Source: Diogma glabrata (taxonomy: Eukaryota > Arthropoda > Insecta > Diptera > Cylindrotomidae). Taken from it: DNA of 64,000 nt. Positions 46,378-58,802 of this stretch are shown one piece after another. The DNA is taken from NCBI GenBank assembly GCA_963693315.1, contig OY856186.1, positions 134,050,428-134,114,427 on the forward strand, given 5' to 3'. Below the pieces are notes generated by a model. It was not told the origin of the DNA. It did not search any database and saw only the letters and a program-made list of their open reading frames with translations. The first letter of the stretch is position 1. The number at the start of each line of letters is the position of its first letter. Both the position numbers and the translations under genes were made by a program.

Positions 46378-48310
46378 TTATACGGAACCCTACTGGTGAG
46401 ATTACGATGTGTTTTTGTGTTAAAATCGGTTATTTCATAAACTATAAATCCTATGGACCTGAAATTTAAGATACGTATAACACTAACCTGTCCCCTGAAG
46501 ATGACGGATACAAAAAAAATAAAGTTGTTACCGCTTGTTTTACGGGACTGCGAAGTAAGACCTTTAAGGTAGTACTTATTTTTACTGAGTCAAGTTGGGT
46601 ATTATATGAAAATACTTGGATTCAGTATCTCTTACAAATGTATTTTAGAATTTTTTACTACACAGTTTTTTTAATAACATTGAATAATAGCGTTTTTTTC
46701 ATGTTTTCTTACCCCACTTAGTTCACCATTTAAAACCCAGTCATGTAAGATATCATATAAAGGAGCACTTAATTCAAGAAACATTGTAATTATTTTTAGA
46801 ATTTTGCAACAAACAGTTTTTGAATTATTGTCAAACAAGTGCAACAAAAAGATGGTCCTACCCCTTGGTTTTCGAGCATAATTTTTTTTTTTTTTTTTAT
46901 AAAATGTGTTGTGTAATAGGGTTTAGAATATGCGTCACAACAACACATAAATACCTTTTAAGACCTGGGTCCCACAACAACTGGCGCTCTAAGGTGTTGA
47001 TTAACGCTTTCTTTAAACCTCTGCGGGTTGAAGCCACCTGAGACTAAGTGTTCCGGCAAGCTATTCCATTTGTACGCAGTTCGGACAAAGAAGTCTCTCT
47101 GCGATCTGCCAGTATGACAGCGCGGGATCTTTACCGTTTCACTGGTCGCGGCAGTCGATTGCCGAGTGGAACGGGGGTAAGAATAAGTTTCAGGCATGAT
47201 GCCGCTGATTTCATCTGAGCACTGCTGATGACGATATTTGTAAAAAACAACGAGGTCAGCAACAGTGCGACGATGTTGTAGGGAATCAAGTTTTGATGTC
47301 AAATCTCGATCACCCACAATTCGTATAGCCCGCTTTTGAACAGAGTTCAAGAGGGCCAAGATGGAAACAGAGGCAGCACCCCAAACTTGACAACAGTACT
47401 CCATACAGGGACGAATATAGGACTTATAAACATGGAGCAATTGGTAAGGAGTGAAAAATTGACAGAAAAATTTGAAAAAAATTCACAGAAAAAGGAAGTT
47501 TGATAAATTCTAAACGAAAACTATAGCGAAGTGTCACAAAATTATTTTTCTATATTTTGAGGGGGTAAGATTGGAAAAGGGTAAAAAAATCTTTTTGACC
47601 CTAACAAGTGGAGTGTCATGTGAAAGAGCACTTAATTTAAAAAATATTGTAATTTTTTTTAGAATTTTACGGTGCACAGGTTTTGAATCATTGTCAAAAA
47701 AGTGCAACTGATAGTTAGTTGATTGATGTTGATTGACAGATAAATTTCAAAAAACAGACAGTGATAGGAAATTTGATAAACCCTGACCTAAAACTATAGC
47801 GAAGTGTCACATATTTATTTTTCTGTATTTTGAGGAAGTGAGATTGAGGAAAGGTGAAAAAAATCGTTTTTGATCCTAACAAGTGTGGGGTGTCATAGGT
47901 AAGAGCACATAATTTCAGAAACATTGTAAGTTTTTATAGAATTGCATTATCGGTGAATTATCGTCAATTATTATTGAATTGTTATTTGAATTAATAATGC
48001 ATATTTTCCAATTTAAACCATTTACAAGTTGGTGTAATTGCATCTCTCCTTAGTTACCCTAAACTGCTTTTGCTAATCTTTAGATTAATCGTATGAGATT
48101 CAACATTTTGTGTATAATTTGGATCAATTTTCAATTGACATTGCTATTGACTTTTACGAGGAAAAAATTATTTTTATGCGCCTATGGTATGGCGAGATGA
48201 AAAGTCTACAAAATAACTTTATTTAAATTATTTTTGTCAGCTTGTTCTTCTAGGATTCACGGAACCGTAGGCGTGCGAATTTTATTCGCACTTGACCGAC
48301 TTTTTTTTAT
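46378..48310. repeat. arthropod-type repeat with internal tandem units
   Basis: The left part starts at tacggaaccctactgg. The right part ends with cacggaaccgtaggcgtgcg followed by a hairpin (gtgcgaattttattcgcac) and a T run. Similar acggaacc...hairpin...T-run ends are widespread in insect genomes. Between them, units of about 280 bp recur (actatagcgaagtgtcaca, gtcaaaaaagtgcaactg, taagagcac). It is interrupted by a retrotransposon fragment at 46882-47455. Confidence 0.5.
46882..47455 (-). pseudogene. jockey-type retrotransposon 3' fragment (family J3) with poly(A)
   Basis: The 160-residue minus frame 46958-47440 begins MLHVYKSYIRPCMEYCCQVW and reads KRAIRIVGD, VADLVVFYKYRHQ and FFVRTAYKWNSLP, the C-terminal tail after the reverse transcriptase in jockey-like elements. 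It ends with a 17-base T run (46882-46898), the poly(A) tail of the minus-strand insert. It is severely 5' truncated and is the best-preserved 3' end for the scraps at 2085-2245 and 10540-10650. Confidence 0.8.
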
Positions 48311-48502
48311 ATTTAAAAGGTTAAAAAATAAAATAAAAAATCGGTATTTAACATTTACTACAATCGGTATTTAAATATAATATAAATATTTGGTTATGAA
48401 TTATAATTCAAATTGAATTCAAGATTAAATAATATATACATACACAAAATAACTACTGTTATTATGAAATAAGGGATCTGATAAAGACAATTAGGTTTTT
48501 AC

Positions 48503-48879
48503 CAGGGTTGTTCCTTTACGCGTAATCTAAAATAGATTACATTACATGTAATCTATGTAATGTAATCTATGTCATCTATGTAAATTTGGCGTAATCTATT
48601 AATTTTGATTTAAGAAGAAATTCGTGAAAATATTGTATTATCCCTACTGAAAATTTTTTCTTAAAAGACATGATCAAAAATATTGTCAAAAACAAGATCT
48701 TGTGATCTTGAAAAAAGTTAATTTATTGCTTAAAAAATTTTAGAATTGACATATCAATTAAATAGATTACATTATAGTTTACATTATAGATTACACGAAA
48801 ATATCTCGCGTAATTTACACGTAATCTATGCGTAATCTATACATGTAAAGTAATCTATTTTGTCTACGGCACAACCCTG
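48503..48879. mobile_element. hAT-type MITE, copy 2 (377 bp)
   Basis: The ends cagggttgttcc and ggcacaaccctg are flanked by the perfect 8-bp direct repeat gtttttac (48495-48502 and 48880-48887). It is nearly identical to 30306-30681, so both inserted recently. Confidence 0.88.
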
Positions 48880-48949
48880 GTTTTTACTATGGTAATTTGA
48901 AATGTTAATACCATATTAGACTAATTTTTTAGCCGATTTGATGCAACAT

Positions 48950-49003
48950 AGGGGGGGGGGGGGTTCGAACCCCCAGCAACCCCCCCTTGCATACGCCACT
49001 GGT
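48950..49003. mobile_element. end of a hAT-type element with G/C tract
   Basis: A run of G is followed by ttcgaacccccagc, then a C run and gcatacgccactg, the complement of a CAGTGGCGTATGC terminal repeat. Only this end was recognised. Confidence 0.4.
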
Positions 49004-49392
49004 TACACTTTGTTCATAAATGCTTATTCTTATATAGCCAATGTGAAATCTAAATTGAGGTTAATAGTACCAATCGCAGTATTAAGATATTATTTTAATT
49101 AGGACAAAACAAGTAATCCGTAACTTTGTTTATCTAATATTGAAATCACCAGAATGTTAAAAACATTATGGAGTTATCAATTTACAAATAGTAGGTACAT
49201 CAATCAAGAAACAGTTTACTTAATATGAAGAATAACAAGGGTAAAGTTCTAACCAACCTTAAAAAAATTCACAAAATGCCAGAGTTAAAATATCACCTCA
49301 CCGTTGACTTGGAAAGACGAAACAAAACAAAAAAAAATGATTTTTTTCTGACTTTTATCAACAATTATTTATCATCATTAACTTTTGCTTAC

Positions 49393-49549
49393 CATTTTTT
49401 TCAATGCTTAATCCTTGGTCCTTTGGCCACATATCTTCTGGTGAAATAGCACATTGAGCGGCAAGAACTGTTTGAATCAACAAACTAAATAGTTGATTGG
49501 CTGGGCCAACACTTACACCTGAACATGATGAATTTAAATTCAATTCCAT
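49393..49549 (-). CDS. GMC oxidoreductase, exon 1 (start exon)
   Basis: The 157 bases encode residues 1-52 plus the first base of codon 53. The peptide contains VGPANQLFSLLIQTVLAAQC followed by AISPEDMWPKDQ, which resembles the N-terminal leader of insect GMC oxidoreductases, where such a hydrophobic stretch and a Cys-x-[IL]-SP-x-x-x-WP segment precede the FAD domain. The exon ends AATG|GTAAGC, a near-ideal donor, leaving one G that completes a glycine codon with the first two bases of exon 2. The start is the first ATG in the frame, 49547-49549. The hydrophobic segment at about 20-34 may be a weak signal sequence. The distance to exon 2 is 22.8 kb, so the link is inferred from phase and family layout. 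Confidence 0.82.
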
Positions 49550-50190
49550 ATTTTGTTAAAGAAAAATTATTTTTTATTCTATTTTTAATAAAAGAATCCT
49601 ATCAACTATCTTGTGCAAACACAATTAACTAACTTTAAAATTCAAAATAAATTACGACTTCCAAACTTTGATTAATAATAACCGCCTTTTCTTATCATCA
49701 AATAATTAATTATTTTTGGCTTAATGCATGCATTTAGTTTTAAGAGCAAAATTCAAGAGTTTTAATCAACAAATATTTGTTTAAATTACATAATGATTTT
49801 TGCAAATATTTTTGATGTTCTATAAATAAATTTCGAATTCAAATTACGTATGAGATAGTAACTGTTTTATTACATGATAACGATAAAATAAAATAAAGAT
49901 TTTAATTTGAAGTTCATTTATTATTTTATTATGATCTTCACAAACTACACCTTTTTTGTTGTCTCTCTAATTCACAATGATACGTCAAACTCAACGTGCC
50001 CTTTGTCAACTTATACACGTTCTAAATTAACGAGTCTGAACGTGTCCTTTTTGTTTATTGGTTTCACAACCAATACCCAATATACATTATTAATTATATA
50101 ACATCTCCCTTTTAGATAGATTTCATATAAAAATCTACTATTGCAATGGGCTTCATTTCGGAATTTCGGAAAAATTTTGGTGCCAAACGA
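49550..50190. other. region upstream of the GMC start codon
   Basis: This should hold the 5' leader and promoter of the GMC gene on the minus strand. I see no clear TATA box or initiator, and no other gene. Confidence 0.4.
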
Positions 50191-50237
50191 CTATGAATGA
50201 TAAGCGGAGACGGAAAAACATATAAAAAAAATTTATG

Positions 50238-50238
<1 letters not shown>

Positions 50239-50310
<72 letters not shown>
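50239..50310. repeat. (TA)n microsatellite
   Basis: 72 bp of uninterrupted TA. It is preceded by gataagcggagacggaaaaa and followed by catccaattctgtttttaca, both also found around the arrays at 52.7-53.1 kb. Confidence 0.95.
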
Positions 50311-50314
<4 letters not shown>

Positions 50315-50449
50315 CAATTCTGTTTTTACACGGTCTTTTTTTAGACGGTTTTGAAATAACACGGCCTAGAAAAAAAATTTAAATTCGTTTTTACACGGTT
50401 TTATTTGAAATAGCACGGTTTAAATTTTGAAGAAAATTCGTATTTTTTT

Positions 50450-51680
50450 TCTATATACAAAGCTAGACATGTTTAGTGTTAATTATAATAAATTATAAAT
50501 TAACGTCTCTTAATATCTGAAGATACCATGTCCAACTAGGGATTAGGATTAAGTTTGAATATATTAAATTTCTTTAAGAAGTTTATGAACGTTATCTTTA
50601 AAATTTTGAGGATTAAAGCTATCAGGGAAAACCCTTGCTGGTGAGACATTCTATATATGAGAGACTCTGCTCAAAAAAATCACTCTGAAAAGCAACACTT
50701 CTGATTCTTTTTATATGAAGTGTAAAAGGATGGGCTACAAAATTTACTCTGGTGTTACGCGATAGGTTGCTAGTTCAGGTAAAATTGATTTTATCTCAGT
50801 CGAAGTTTGTTCATCCACAATGTATTAATAGAAAATTCTCAGATCAGCAACATTTCTCCTATGTTGCAAGGAATTTAACTCATTAATAAGAGTTGAGTTG
50901 CTAAATAGTTTAACAGTTCTGCGCTGAACAAACTCAATTTACTTCATACTACTAAAATCAGATACACCCCATATGTGAGAACAATACTCCATGCAGGGAG
51001 TATAAATGATTTATATATTAAAAGAAGCTGTTCGCTATTGAAAAACTTACGAAATCGTTCCAAAGACCAAAATTTGTGAACAGCCTTCTTAGCTAGGTTA
51101 AAAATATGAGAATTTAATTTCATATTGTTTTCAACTTCTATTCCTAGAAGTATGTATGTACAGTTGATCAATTTTCTTTGAAGATTTTTTATTTTTTAAC
51201 GCTAATCTTAAAGTTTGGAGTAAGAAAATTATTTTATCTTATCATACTCTTATTGATACTCTGGTGTAACGTGTCAAGTTTGCAGGCTTAGGTAAAATCG
51301 ATTTGATATAGATAGAAGCCCGTTTATCCATAATGTAAAATACCGTCAAATCAGCGACATACCAGGAATCAAGCTCATTAGTAAGATTTGAATTGCTGAT
51401 CAATTTAACATCCCTCTGTTGTATACATTCAATCAAAACCTGTATGGTACACTCCATATGTGACAACAATAATCCATGTAGGGCGATCGTCTTTCGGCGA
51501 AAACCGCATTGTCTTTAAGTATTTTTGACCAGTTAACAAAGAACCTCATATTTTTAAAATTAATGTTTTTTTCAAATATTTTAGCTACAATCGATTAGTT
51601 TGATATGGGTTTGTAATTTGTTGTATCCGTTTTCGTACCTTTTTTGGAACTGGCTGTGCCTACACTAGCCATTTCCCAAA
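50450..51680 (-). pseudogene. J2-family retrotransposon, decayed copy
   Basis: The 3' part (about 50450-50640) matches 38690-38870 closely (gacatgtttagtgttaatta, ctgaagataccatg, ttaaaattttgaggattaaa). Frame 50944-51171 has LGIEVENNMKLNSHIFNLAK and SEQLLLIYKSFI. Frame 51242-51469 repeats a related tail region. 51480-51680 matches the RT start region near 39845-39990. The order is scrambled and frames are broken, so more than one insertion or rearrangement is likely. Confidence 0.65.
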
Positions 51681-51939
51681 AAAACTAATATTTCAAATTA
51701 TATATATGTCGTTGGAACAGCATGTTTGATTGAGCTTGTGAAACGTACGTTATCGCTTAAACATCTGAAAAGCATATGATCGAATATGGCATGCCAACTT
51801 CATGTAGACATAAAGCATATTCAAAAATGCCTCACCGATCAAAACATTTCGGTATCCATCGATAGTTTTTCTTCTAAAGTCTAAATTAATTATTATTACT
51901 GGTATTAATATTATTATTATTACTGGTACTATTAATTAT

Positions 51940-52480
51940 TACTGGTGTTCTCCAAGGCACAGTTTTATTCCCCACTCTATTTTTAATTTATATCAATGAT
52001 CTGTTGAAAATTATCAGTAACACGACAAATAGTTTTGCAGATGACATACAACACATTGCACAGGTCATTCGTTTCCCTATCTTCAAAGGTAAAATGAATG
52101 AAAAAATAAATCTCGCCCGGAGAAACGTTGTTATAAATGTAAACGAGGACCTTGAAGGAGAAAAGCACCGAGGACCGAGAATAAAGTCGTCGATTGGGGT
52201 AAAAAAATTTATTCAATTCTAATCCCACCAAAAAACAGCTATTGATTGTTTTTAGATCATAGACCGAGTTCCCCAATGATACTTCCATTAGTATCTATGA
52301 CGAACAAATAGCATCCTAATTAGATGGTAAAAATATTTCATTCCGTATAATTTACTCCACATTTATAAGTTCTACATTCGTCCATGTATGGAATATTGTT
52401 GTCAAGTCTTGTGTGGTGCATCTATTTCGATCTAGGCTCTAGGCTAAATTTAACATCAAATCTTGATTTCTTACAACATT
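51940..52480 (+). pseudogene. plus-strand RT scrap (jockey type)
   Basis: Plus-strand reading shows GVLQGTVLFPTLFLIYINDL followed by NSFADDIQHIA, RT motifs B and C with an intact FADD. Further on, near 52370, YIRPCMEYCCQVL of the tail is readable. Intervening frames are broken, and it is only about 0.5 kb long. Confidence 0.65.
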
Positions 52481-52689
52481 GTCGCACTGTTGCTGATCTC
52501 TGATTAAATTTTTGTTTTTTTATCAAATGAACTGTGCATACATGCACAAAAAATTTAATTTGGCTTTTATATAGATTCTTAATAGTTTTTTTGTACAAAT
52601 CATTTTATTTTACCTATTTTTTACAGAAATAAAGGGTATGGAACCAATCCCCTTTTTTTGTATGTGCTGCATGTCTTTTTATGCATGGT

Positions 52690-53072
<383 letters not shown>

Positions 53073-53079
53073 TTGAATA

Positions 53080-53690
53080 AATATCTAAGGAAGAGTAGCT
53101 AGACATTTTGAGTGAAGCATCTAAATTTTAGTATTGGTGAAGTTTGATAGTGTTTGCATTCTAGCTGGGTGGTACTGTTTACAATCTGCATATTTATATT
53201 TTCAAAACAAATAAAAGAAATAATAAATGTTACATATAAATTTAACAGCCTAATATGTTTGGATAAAATATTTCCTTATATCTTCACATATAAATATTTT
53301 TAATTGTCCATACAACACATATTTTAATAATGTTGAATTACTTTAAGAACACCTTATATTCGGCTGTGATTACGTTTGAAATATGGTTTGACAACGATGG
53401 ATTAAGAAAAATTACATTTATTTAGGGTAATAAAATATAAAATTAAACTAGAAAATAACAGTTTTTGTAAAGCAAATACTTTATGTTTTTGTTAAAACAT
53501 CATTCTAAACCCTTTTTATGCGTAGTATCAGTTAAAATATTCTAATCATTGATATGAAATTCGATGATCAAATTTCAGTGTATTTAAGGTTATTTGTACA
53601 TATTTTAATGCAACACTTCCTTTTTATGAATAAACTACTGCACAAATACTAATAATTGTTGTGTAAAACATTAATTTAAACTTTAATTTT
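53080..53690. other. AT-rich stretch without recognised features
   Basis: No gene supported. Confidence 0.35.
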
Positions 53691-53699
53691 TATAAATTT

Positions 53700-53850
53700 T
53701 GTTTAATTTGAATATCTTAAAGTAGAATTTCGGATAAAAGCTATCATTTTATTTTAAAATACAAAACGGAATATGTCAAGTGTCATGGATGAAGAACGCA
53801 CAGATATACAAATTACATACTTCAAAAAATATTCGTGTAAAAAATATTCT
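53700..53850. repeat. dispersed repeat, copy 2
   Basis: Matches 10379-10515 in the same orientation. Confidence 0.65.
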
Positions 53851-53874
53851 ATATTTAAAAAAATTCTACTTGAA

Positions 53875-54565
53875 GCCGTATTTTTCATTTATCAAAGGCT
53901 ATCTATAAACTAAAAATAAACCAAATTAAAAAGGGTCGAGTCAAAATATCGCAAAATTTTGCTGAACTTGACTGAAATTGCTTTTTAAAAAGTTCATTTA
54001 ATAATAAAATATTTGATATTTAACATAAAAAAAAAATCTGCATCTAAAAATCGCCATTTTTATAATTTTCCTTCAGAACAAAAAAAACTGATTCCCGACA
54101 GTCATATGCACAACGAATTTTATCTCTAAAACAAAAAATAAAGCTAGTCCTAAACTTTCACAAGTGGTTAGATATAAAATAAGCTTCAATTGAGTTTAAA
54201 AAAAAAAAAAAAAAAGGCTATGCCATCTTTTTTTCAATTACACCATTTTTTTCTTATGTTACACCGTTAAAAATTATTTCAAAAAATTAACAGTGTATTT
54301 TTAAAAACTTTGTTCAAATACCTATTCAACGACATATCATTTATGAAAATCGATTGAGTAGTTTTTCTACAATCGCTCGTCAAAATGCACTCACATCAGA
54401 AAATAACAAAAATTGAGGGGCACCCTGTGAAGACCCCTGGTCGAAAAAAAAAATTCTAAGAGAACCTGTATTTTTTATTTATCAAAGACTATCTATAAAC
54501 AAAAAATAATCAAAATTAAAAGGGGTCAAGTCAAAACGTTGTTGAATCTTCGTGAAATTGCTCAT
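53875..54565. repeat. direct repeat pair about 590 bp apart
   Basis: The block atttatcaaaggctatctat, aaaaataa.c.aaattaaaa, gggtc.agtcaaaa near 53885-53960 recurs near 54475-54545. No coding region lies between. Confidence 0.55.
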
Positions 54566-54960
54566 ATATAAATACGCAAGCATAATTTTTGCGGTACAAT
54601 TTTAAAATATTTGCTCCATTAAAAGTGTGGTAATATGTATATCGTAGGATAGGTCTTGAGTAGTAGATGTGCCGAAAAATACTATTTTTTGAGTTTTGAC
54701 GATTTTTTCAGAAAAAATGGCAAAAATGTGATAATGGTGTTTTTTTAATTTTTGGTCGGTTATTTTGTTTTTTTTTTCCAAGTTATTTGTTTCACAATTC
54801 AAAATCTATATCTATCTATATATAAATTGTCGCAAAAACAACCAAAAGGCTGTAAAAAAAGCCGCGCCATGTTTTTCTTTAGCTTGAAACTATTATTTTA
54901 ACTATAACAAATAAATTCTTGTATCTTATTCTTTACAAAAACTCTCCTTACAAATCATAA

Positions 54961-55170
54961 GGCCCGCTATACACTTGAGCCAAGCTATGCGAACTATGCG
55001 AACTATGTTTTTTGTATATAACGTAATCAAATGGATGACTATACACTTGAGCTAAGCTATGTCAGCTGAAATAGCTTAGCTCAAGTGTATAGTCATCCAT
55101 TTGATTACGTTATATACAAAAAACATAGTTCGCATAGTTCGCATAGCTTAGCTCAAGTGTATAACGGGCC
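54961..55170. mobile_element. Harbinger-type palindromic MITE in left arm
   Basis: 210 bp from ggcccgctatacacttgagc to ataacgggcc, flanked by TAA on both sides (54958-54960 and 55171-55173). It is almost fully self-complementary, with the words gcgaactatgcgaactatg and catagttcgcatagttcgc. Confidence 0.8.
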
Positions 55171-55482
55171 TAAAGCACTAGTTATAAAATTTCTTAATGG
55201 CATTTTGTTTTCTAAACATCTAGCTATATTATATTATTTAAGTAATACTCTAGAACTACATATCATAATTCTAAAATATATAATAAATATGCACATATAT
55301 TAAAATTTATTTAAGCAGAGGAAATATAATTTATTTTTTTTTCTATAAAAAACCGCTCACTTTCACTTACATATTTCTTGAACAAAAACCTTGGTGCGAC
55401 CTTTTCTTAATATGACAATAAAGCCAACCGCATAGTGACTATGGTTGACTCATAATAAACATTATATTGAAATAACCATTGA

Positions 55483-55513
<31 letters not shown>

Positions 55514-58019
55514 TATTTTCCAAAATAATTAAATTATACAATATGTTACTGCTTCTGTTTATATATTTAAAATTACATGCAGGAAAATACTTTAATTAGT
55601 TTCAGGATAAAAGGCTAATAGACAAGATGGCGTTGAATACTTAAAACTAAAAAAAAGTAAAGTAATTAAAGAAGTGAATAAATATTAATTAGTACTGACA
55701 TGATATAACACGAATTTTGATGATGATTGTGATGAACGGGAGTATGAAGCTGGACAAAAAAGAAAAGAAGAAAGATGACTGGAAATAACAACATTAGCTT
55801 ATTGATAGGAATGATGAGCATTGTACGATGGTATAAAATTAATTTAAGTAATTCGAATCATGAGTGTTATCGTATTGGATTTTATACTCTTCAATTAAAG
55901 ATTGTTTCAAATATTTTTTAAAGACCTGATATTTGTCGTTTTTGATCAAATCTGGTATTTTGTTGAAAAATTGGAGACCTTCATAAAAATTTGTATTTTG
56001 GGTTAAATTCATTTTATAATTAGGTAGATAATAATTCTTTGCCCCCCTAGTGGTTTTCTCTGATACAGTGACATTGCTAATCAAATTAACATTATTTTTT
56101 ATCAGACCATGGTGTATTTTATAGATAGTGACAGCATATTCGTATATAATATAAGATGAAAGTGGTAAAATATCTTCGGAGTAAAGCATTTTTGACGGTG
56201 TTAGTATGGGATAATTAAAAATAGATTTTAGGCATTTATTCTGTAATATTGATAAATATTTCTGATGCGTTTTACTAATACTACCCCATATTGGTAATAG
56301 GTATGCTAAATGAGACTGAATGTGAGCAAAGTAAAGTTGTACTTTTAATTTCGTTGGGATATATTTACCTATTCTTCTGAAAACGGCTATAAATGGACAA
56401 ATTTTATTCTTTACGTTATTGATATGTTTTTCCCAATTCAACTTTGAATCAAGAATTAGACCAAGATAATTGATATAGTCAACTTTCTGTATGGTAAATT
56501 TGTTCGTGCTGATTTCGTTAAAAGTGTCAAGAGTTGATGAGTTTTTGGTGTTGAATAACATAAAATGAGATTTTTTAGTGTTTAAAATGAGTTTATTGTT
56601 ATCTAACCATTCACTAAGTAAATTAAGGTCATGATCCATTGCTGTTTTTAAATTTCGGAAACTAGTTTCACCATATATAATTACAGCATCATCTGCAAAA
56701 AGCTGAATCTTGCCCATTAATGGTAAAGAAAAAATATCATTGATAAATATTAGGAAGAGCTGAGGGCCTAAAATTGATCCTTGTGGTACCCCACAGGAAA
56801 TGTTTAACAGTTGGGATTTGTTTTTACCTATTTGAACATACTGTTGGCGGTTTTCTAGGTAACTTTTTATAAGACTCAAAGGCTTCTGCCCAATACCCGC
56901 ATTTTTTAGCTTTTTGTACAATATGTTGTATCTGACATTATCAAAAGCATTTTTTAGGTCAAGAAAAATGCAACCTGTTTTTGATTTCTTTTCAATGTTA
57001 TTATATATAGTTTGCATTAAATTTAGAGAAGCTGATAAGGTACTGCTATGTTTTTGAAATCCAAATTGGTTATTATGTATAACACTGCTTTCTATTAGAA
57101 ATTTGTTCATTCTGTTATAAATACCTCTTTCAAAGATTTTGGAAAACGTTGGCAAGATTGAGATTGGGCGGTAGTTATTAGCTTGCAGCTTGCTGCCTGA
57201 TTTAAATATGGGTGTGATTCGAGCAATTTTTAGCGAGTCGGGAAAGTTATTATTTAGGAAACATTTATTTATTTCTCGAGACAAGAGAGGGGCTAATGTG
57301 TGCGAATTGGCTTTTATGAACGATACGGATATATGATCATATCCAGCAGAACAGGACTCCTTGAGATTATTAATTATCTCCTTTATCTCATTTAGGTCGG
57401 TTGGAGCAAATGTTTTCAACTCATTCGTATTGGTAGTATCAGCCAATAATACTTCTGACATATCATTCATTGTAACGTTCCTACCAACATTAACAAAACA
57501 TTTATTTAGCTCTTGAGCGACTGTTTCTTGGTTATCCAAAATTATGCTATCCATTTCTAATTCGATTGATTGTTGGAGGGATTGCAAAGAAACGGTATTA
57601 TACATTATTTCATTTATTAACTGCCACATCTTTTTATATGAATTTGAGCTATCAGAAAACCGTTTGTAATAGTAATCTTTTTTGCTTTTGTTCATAGCAT
57701 TTCTAAAATCTCTTTTATATATTTTGAATGTTTCAGAAAATACCATGTTTAATGGATATCTTTTTGATAGTTTATAAAATTTGTCTCTCTTTTTCATTAA
57801 TACAAGTAGAATGCTGGAAAACCATGGTTTTTTAACGCTGAATTGAGTTGGCCGCTCACTAGTTCTTAAGTTCTTAGATATAAATTTGTTAATTTTGTTA
57901 TAAAAATCATTAAAGTCAACATTAGAGCAATCTATACTGAAGAGAAATTCATTCAGTTTAGACAGATGTATATACTCGTGAAAAGATTTTTCCTTAGTTT
58001 TATTTCTATTATCATTAAA
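55483..58019 (-). mobile_element. non-LTR retrotransposon with open RT frame
   Basis: A 26-base T run (55483-55508) marks the poly(A) end. An open frame runs from after a stop at 58020-58022 to 55839. The 5' end and target duplication could not be fixed. It lies in the loop of the inverted duplication. Confidence 0.7.
55839..57797 (-). CDS. reverse transcriptase of a non-LTR retrotransposon
   Basis: 652 residues from the first ATG, within a frame that is open a further 74 codons upstream (to 58019) and includes RTSERPTQFSVKKPWFS, the usual region between endonuclease and RT. It copies its RNA into DNA at the target site. RT motifs are NNYRPISILPTFSKIFER (about 207-224), motif A CIFLDLKNAFD (276-286), motif B CGVPQGSILGPQLFLIFIND (335-354), motif C LFADD (366-370) with both catalytic aspartates, and the thumb YLGLILDSKLNWEKHI. 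The tail has QSHLAYLLPIWG. No stops or frameshifts. The endonuclease is missing, so this copy is probably 5' truncated and cannot move by itself, although the RT part looks intact. Confidence 0.88.
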   Translation of the reverse strand: MKKRDKFYKLSKRYPLNMVFSETFKIYKRDFRNAMNKSKKDYYYKRFSDSSNSYKKMWQLINEIMYNTVSLQSLQQSIELEMDSIILDNQETVAQELNKCFVNVGRNVTMNDMSEVLLADTTNTNELKTFAPTDLNEIKEIINNLKESCSAGYDHISVSFIKANSHTLAPLLSREINKCFLNNNFPDSLKIARITPIFKSGSKLQANNYRPISILPTFSKIFERGIYNRMNKFLIESSVIHNNQFGFQKHSSTLSASLNLMQTIYNNIEKKSKTGCIFLDLKNAFDNVRYNILYKKLKNAGIGQKPLSLIKSYLENRQQYVQIGKNKSQLLNISCGVPQGSILGPQLFLIFINDIFSLPLMGKIQLFADDAVIIYGETSFRNLKTAMDHDLNLLSEWLDNNKLILNTKKSHFMLFNTKNSSTLDTFNEISTNKFTIQKVDYINYLGLILDSKLNWEKHINNVKNKICPFIAVFRRIGKYIPTKLKVQLYFAHIQSHLAYLLPIWGSISKTHQKYLSILQNKCLKSIFNYPILTPSKMLYSEDILPLSSYIIYEYAVTIYKIHHGLIKNNVNLISNVTVSEKTTRGAKNYYLPNYKMNLTQNTNFYEGLQFFNKIPDLIKNDKYQVFKKYLKQSLIEEYKIQYDNTHDSNYLN

Positions 58020-58592
58020 TTAAATGGCATGATTAAATAGCAATCTTAAATGAATATCAATGAGTGTTAAAATTCAGTACGAAAAGAAATTTATTGATAA
58101 TGTTATTTCATAGTCATCGTTATATTGTTATAGTTGCCATTTGCTAGATATTCTTACAGCAAATCATGTCTTATATAAAATTAAGCATACCGTAATAATA
58201 TAAAGGGAATTTCAAATAGATTACTATACTTCAGGAAAATTGTAGAAAATATGATACTGACTTAATTAATATAATTAGAAGTCCACTGTTGAATTCATCG
58301 GCTTTTTACAGTCGTCTGAAAATAGACCTTAGGAATGACATTATTAAATTAATTGAGAAAAGGTCGCGCCAAGGTTTTTGTTCAAGAAATATGTAAGTGA
58401 AAGTGAGCGGTTTTTTATAGAAAAAAAAATAAATTATATTTCCTCTGCTTAAATAAATTTTAATATATGTGCATATTTATTATATATTTTAGAATTATGA
58501 TATGTAGTTATAGAGTCTTACTTAAATTATATAATATAGCTAGATGTTTAGAAAACAAAATGCCATTAAGAAATTTTATAACTAGTGCTTTA

Positions 58593-58802
58593 GGCCCGTT
58601 ATACACTTGAGCTAAGCTATGCGAACTATGCGAACTATGTTTTTTGTATATAACGTAATCAAATGGATGACTATACACTTGAGCTAAGCTATTTCAGCTG
58701 ACATAGCTTAGCTCAAGTGTATAGTCATCCATTTGATTACGTTATATACAAAAACCATAGTTCGCATAGTTCGCATAGCTTGGCTCAAGTGTATAGCGGG
58801 CC
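58593..58802. mobile_element. Harbinger-type palindromic MITE in right arm
   Basis: 210 bp, the mirror copy of 54961-55170 with very few differences, flanked by TTA on both sides (58590-58592 and 58803-58805), the complement of TAA. It was duplicated together with the arm. Confidence 0.8.

Noticed and set aside
48950..49003. tRNA gene suggested by a GGTTCGAACCC T-arm
   Set aside because: No acceptor stem, D-arm or anticodon arm around it. The hairpin belongs to the G/C tract at a hAT-type end.
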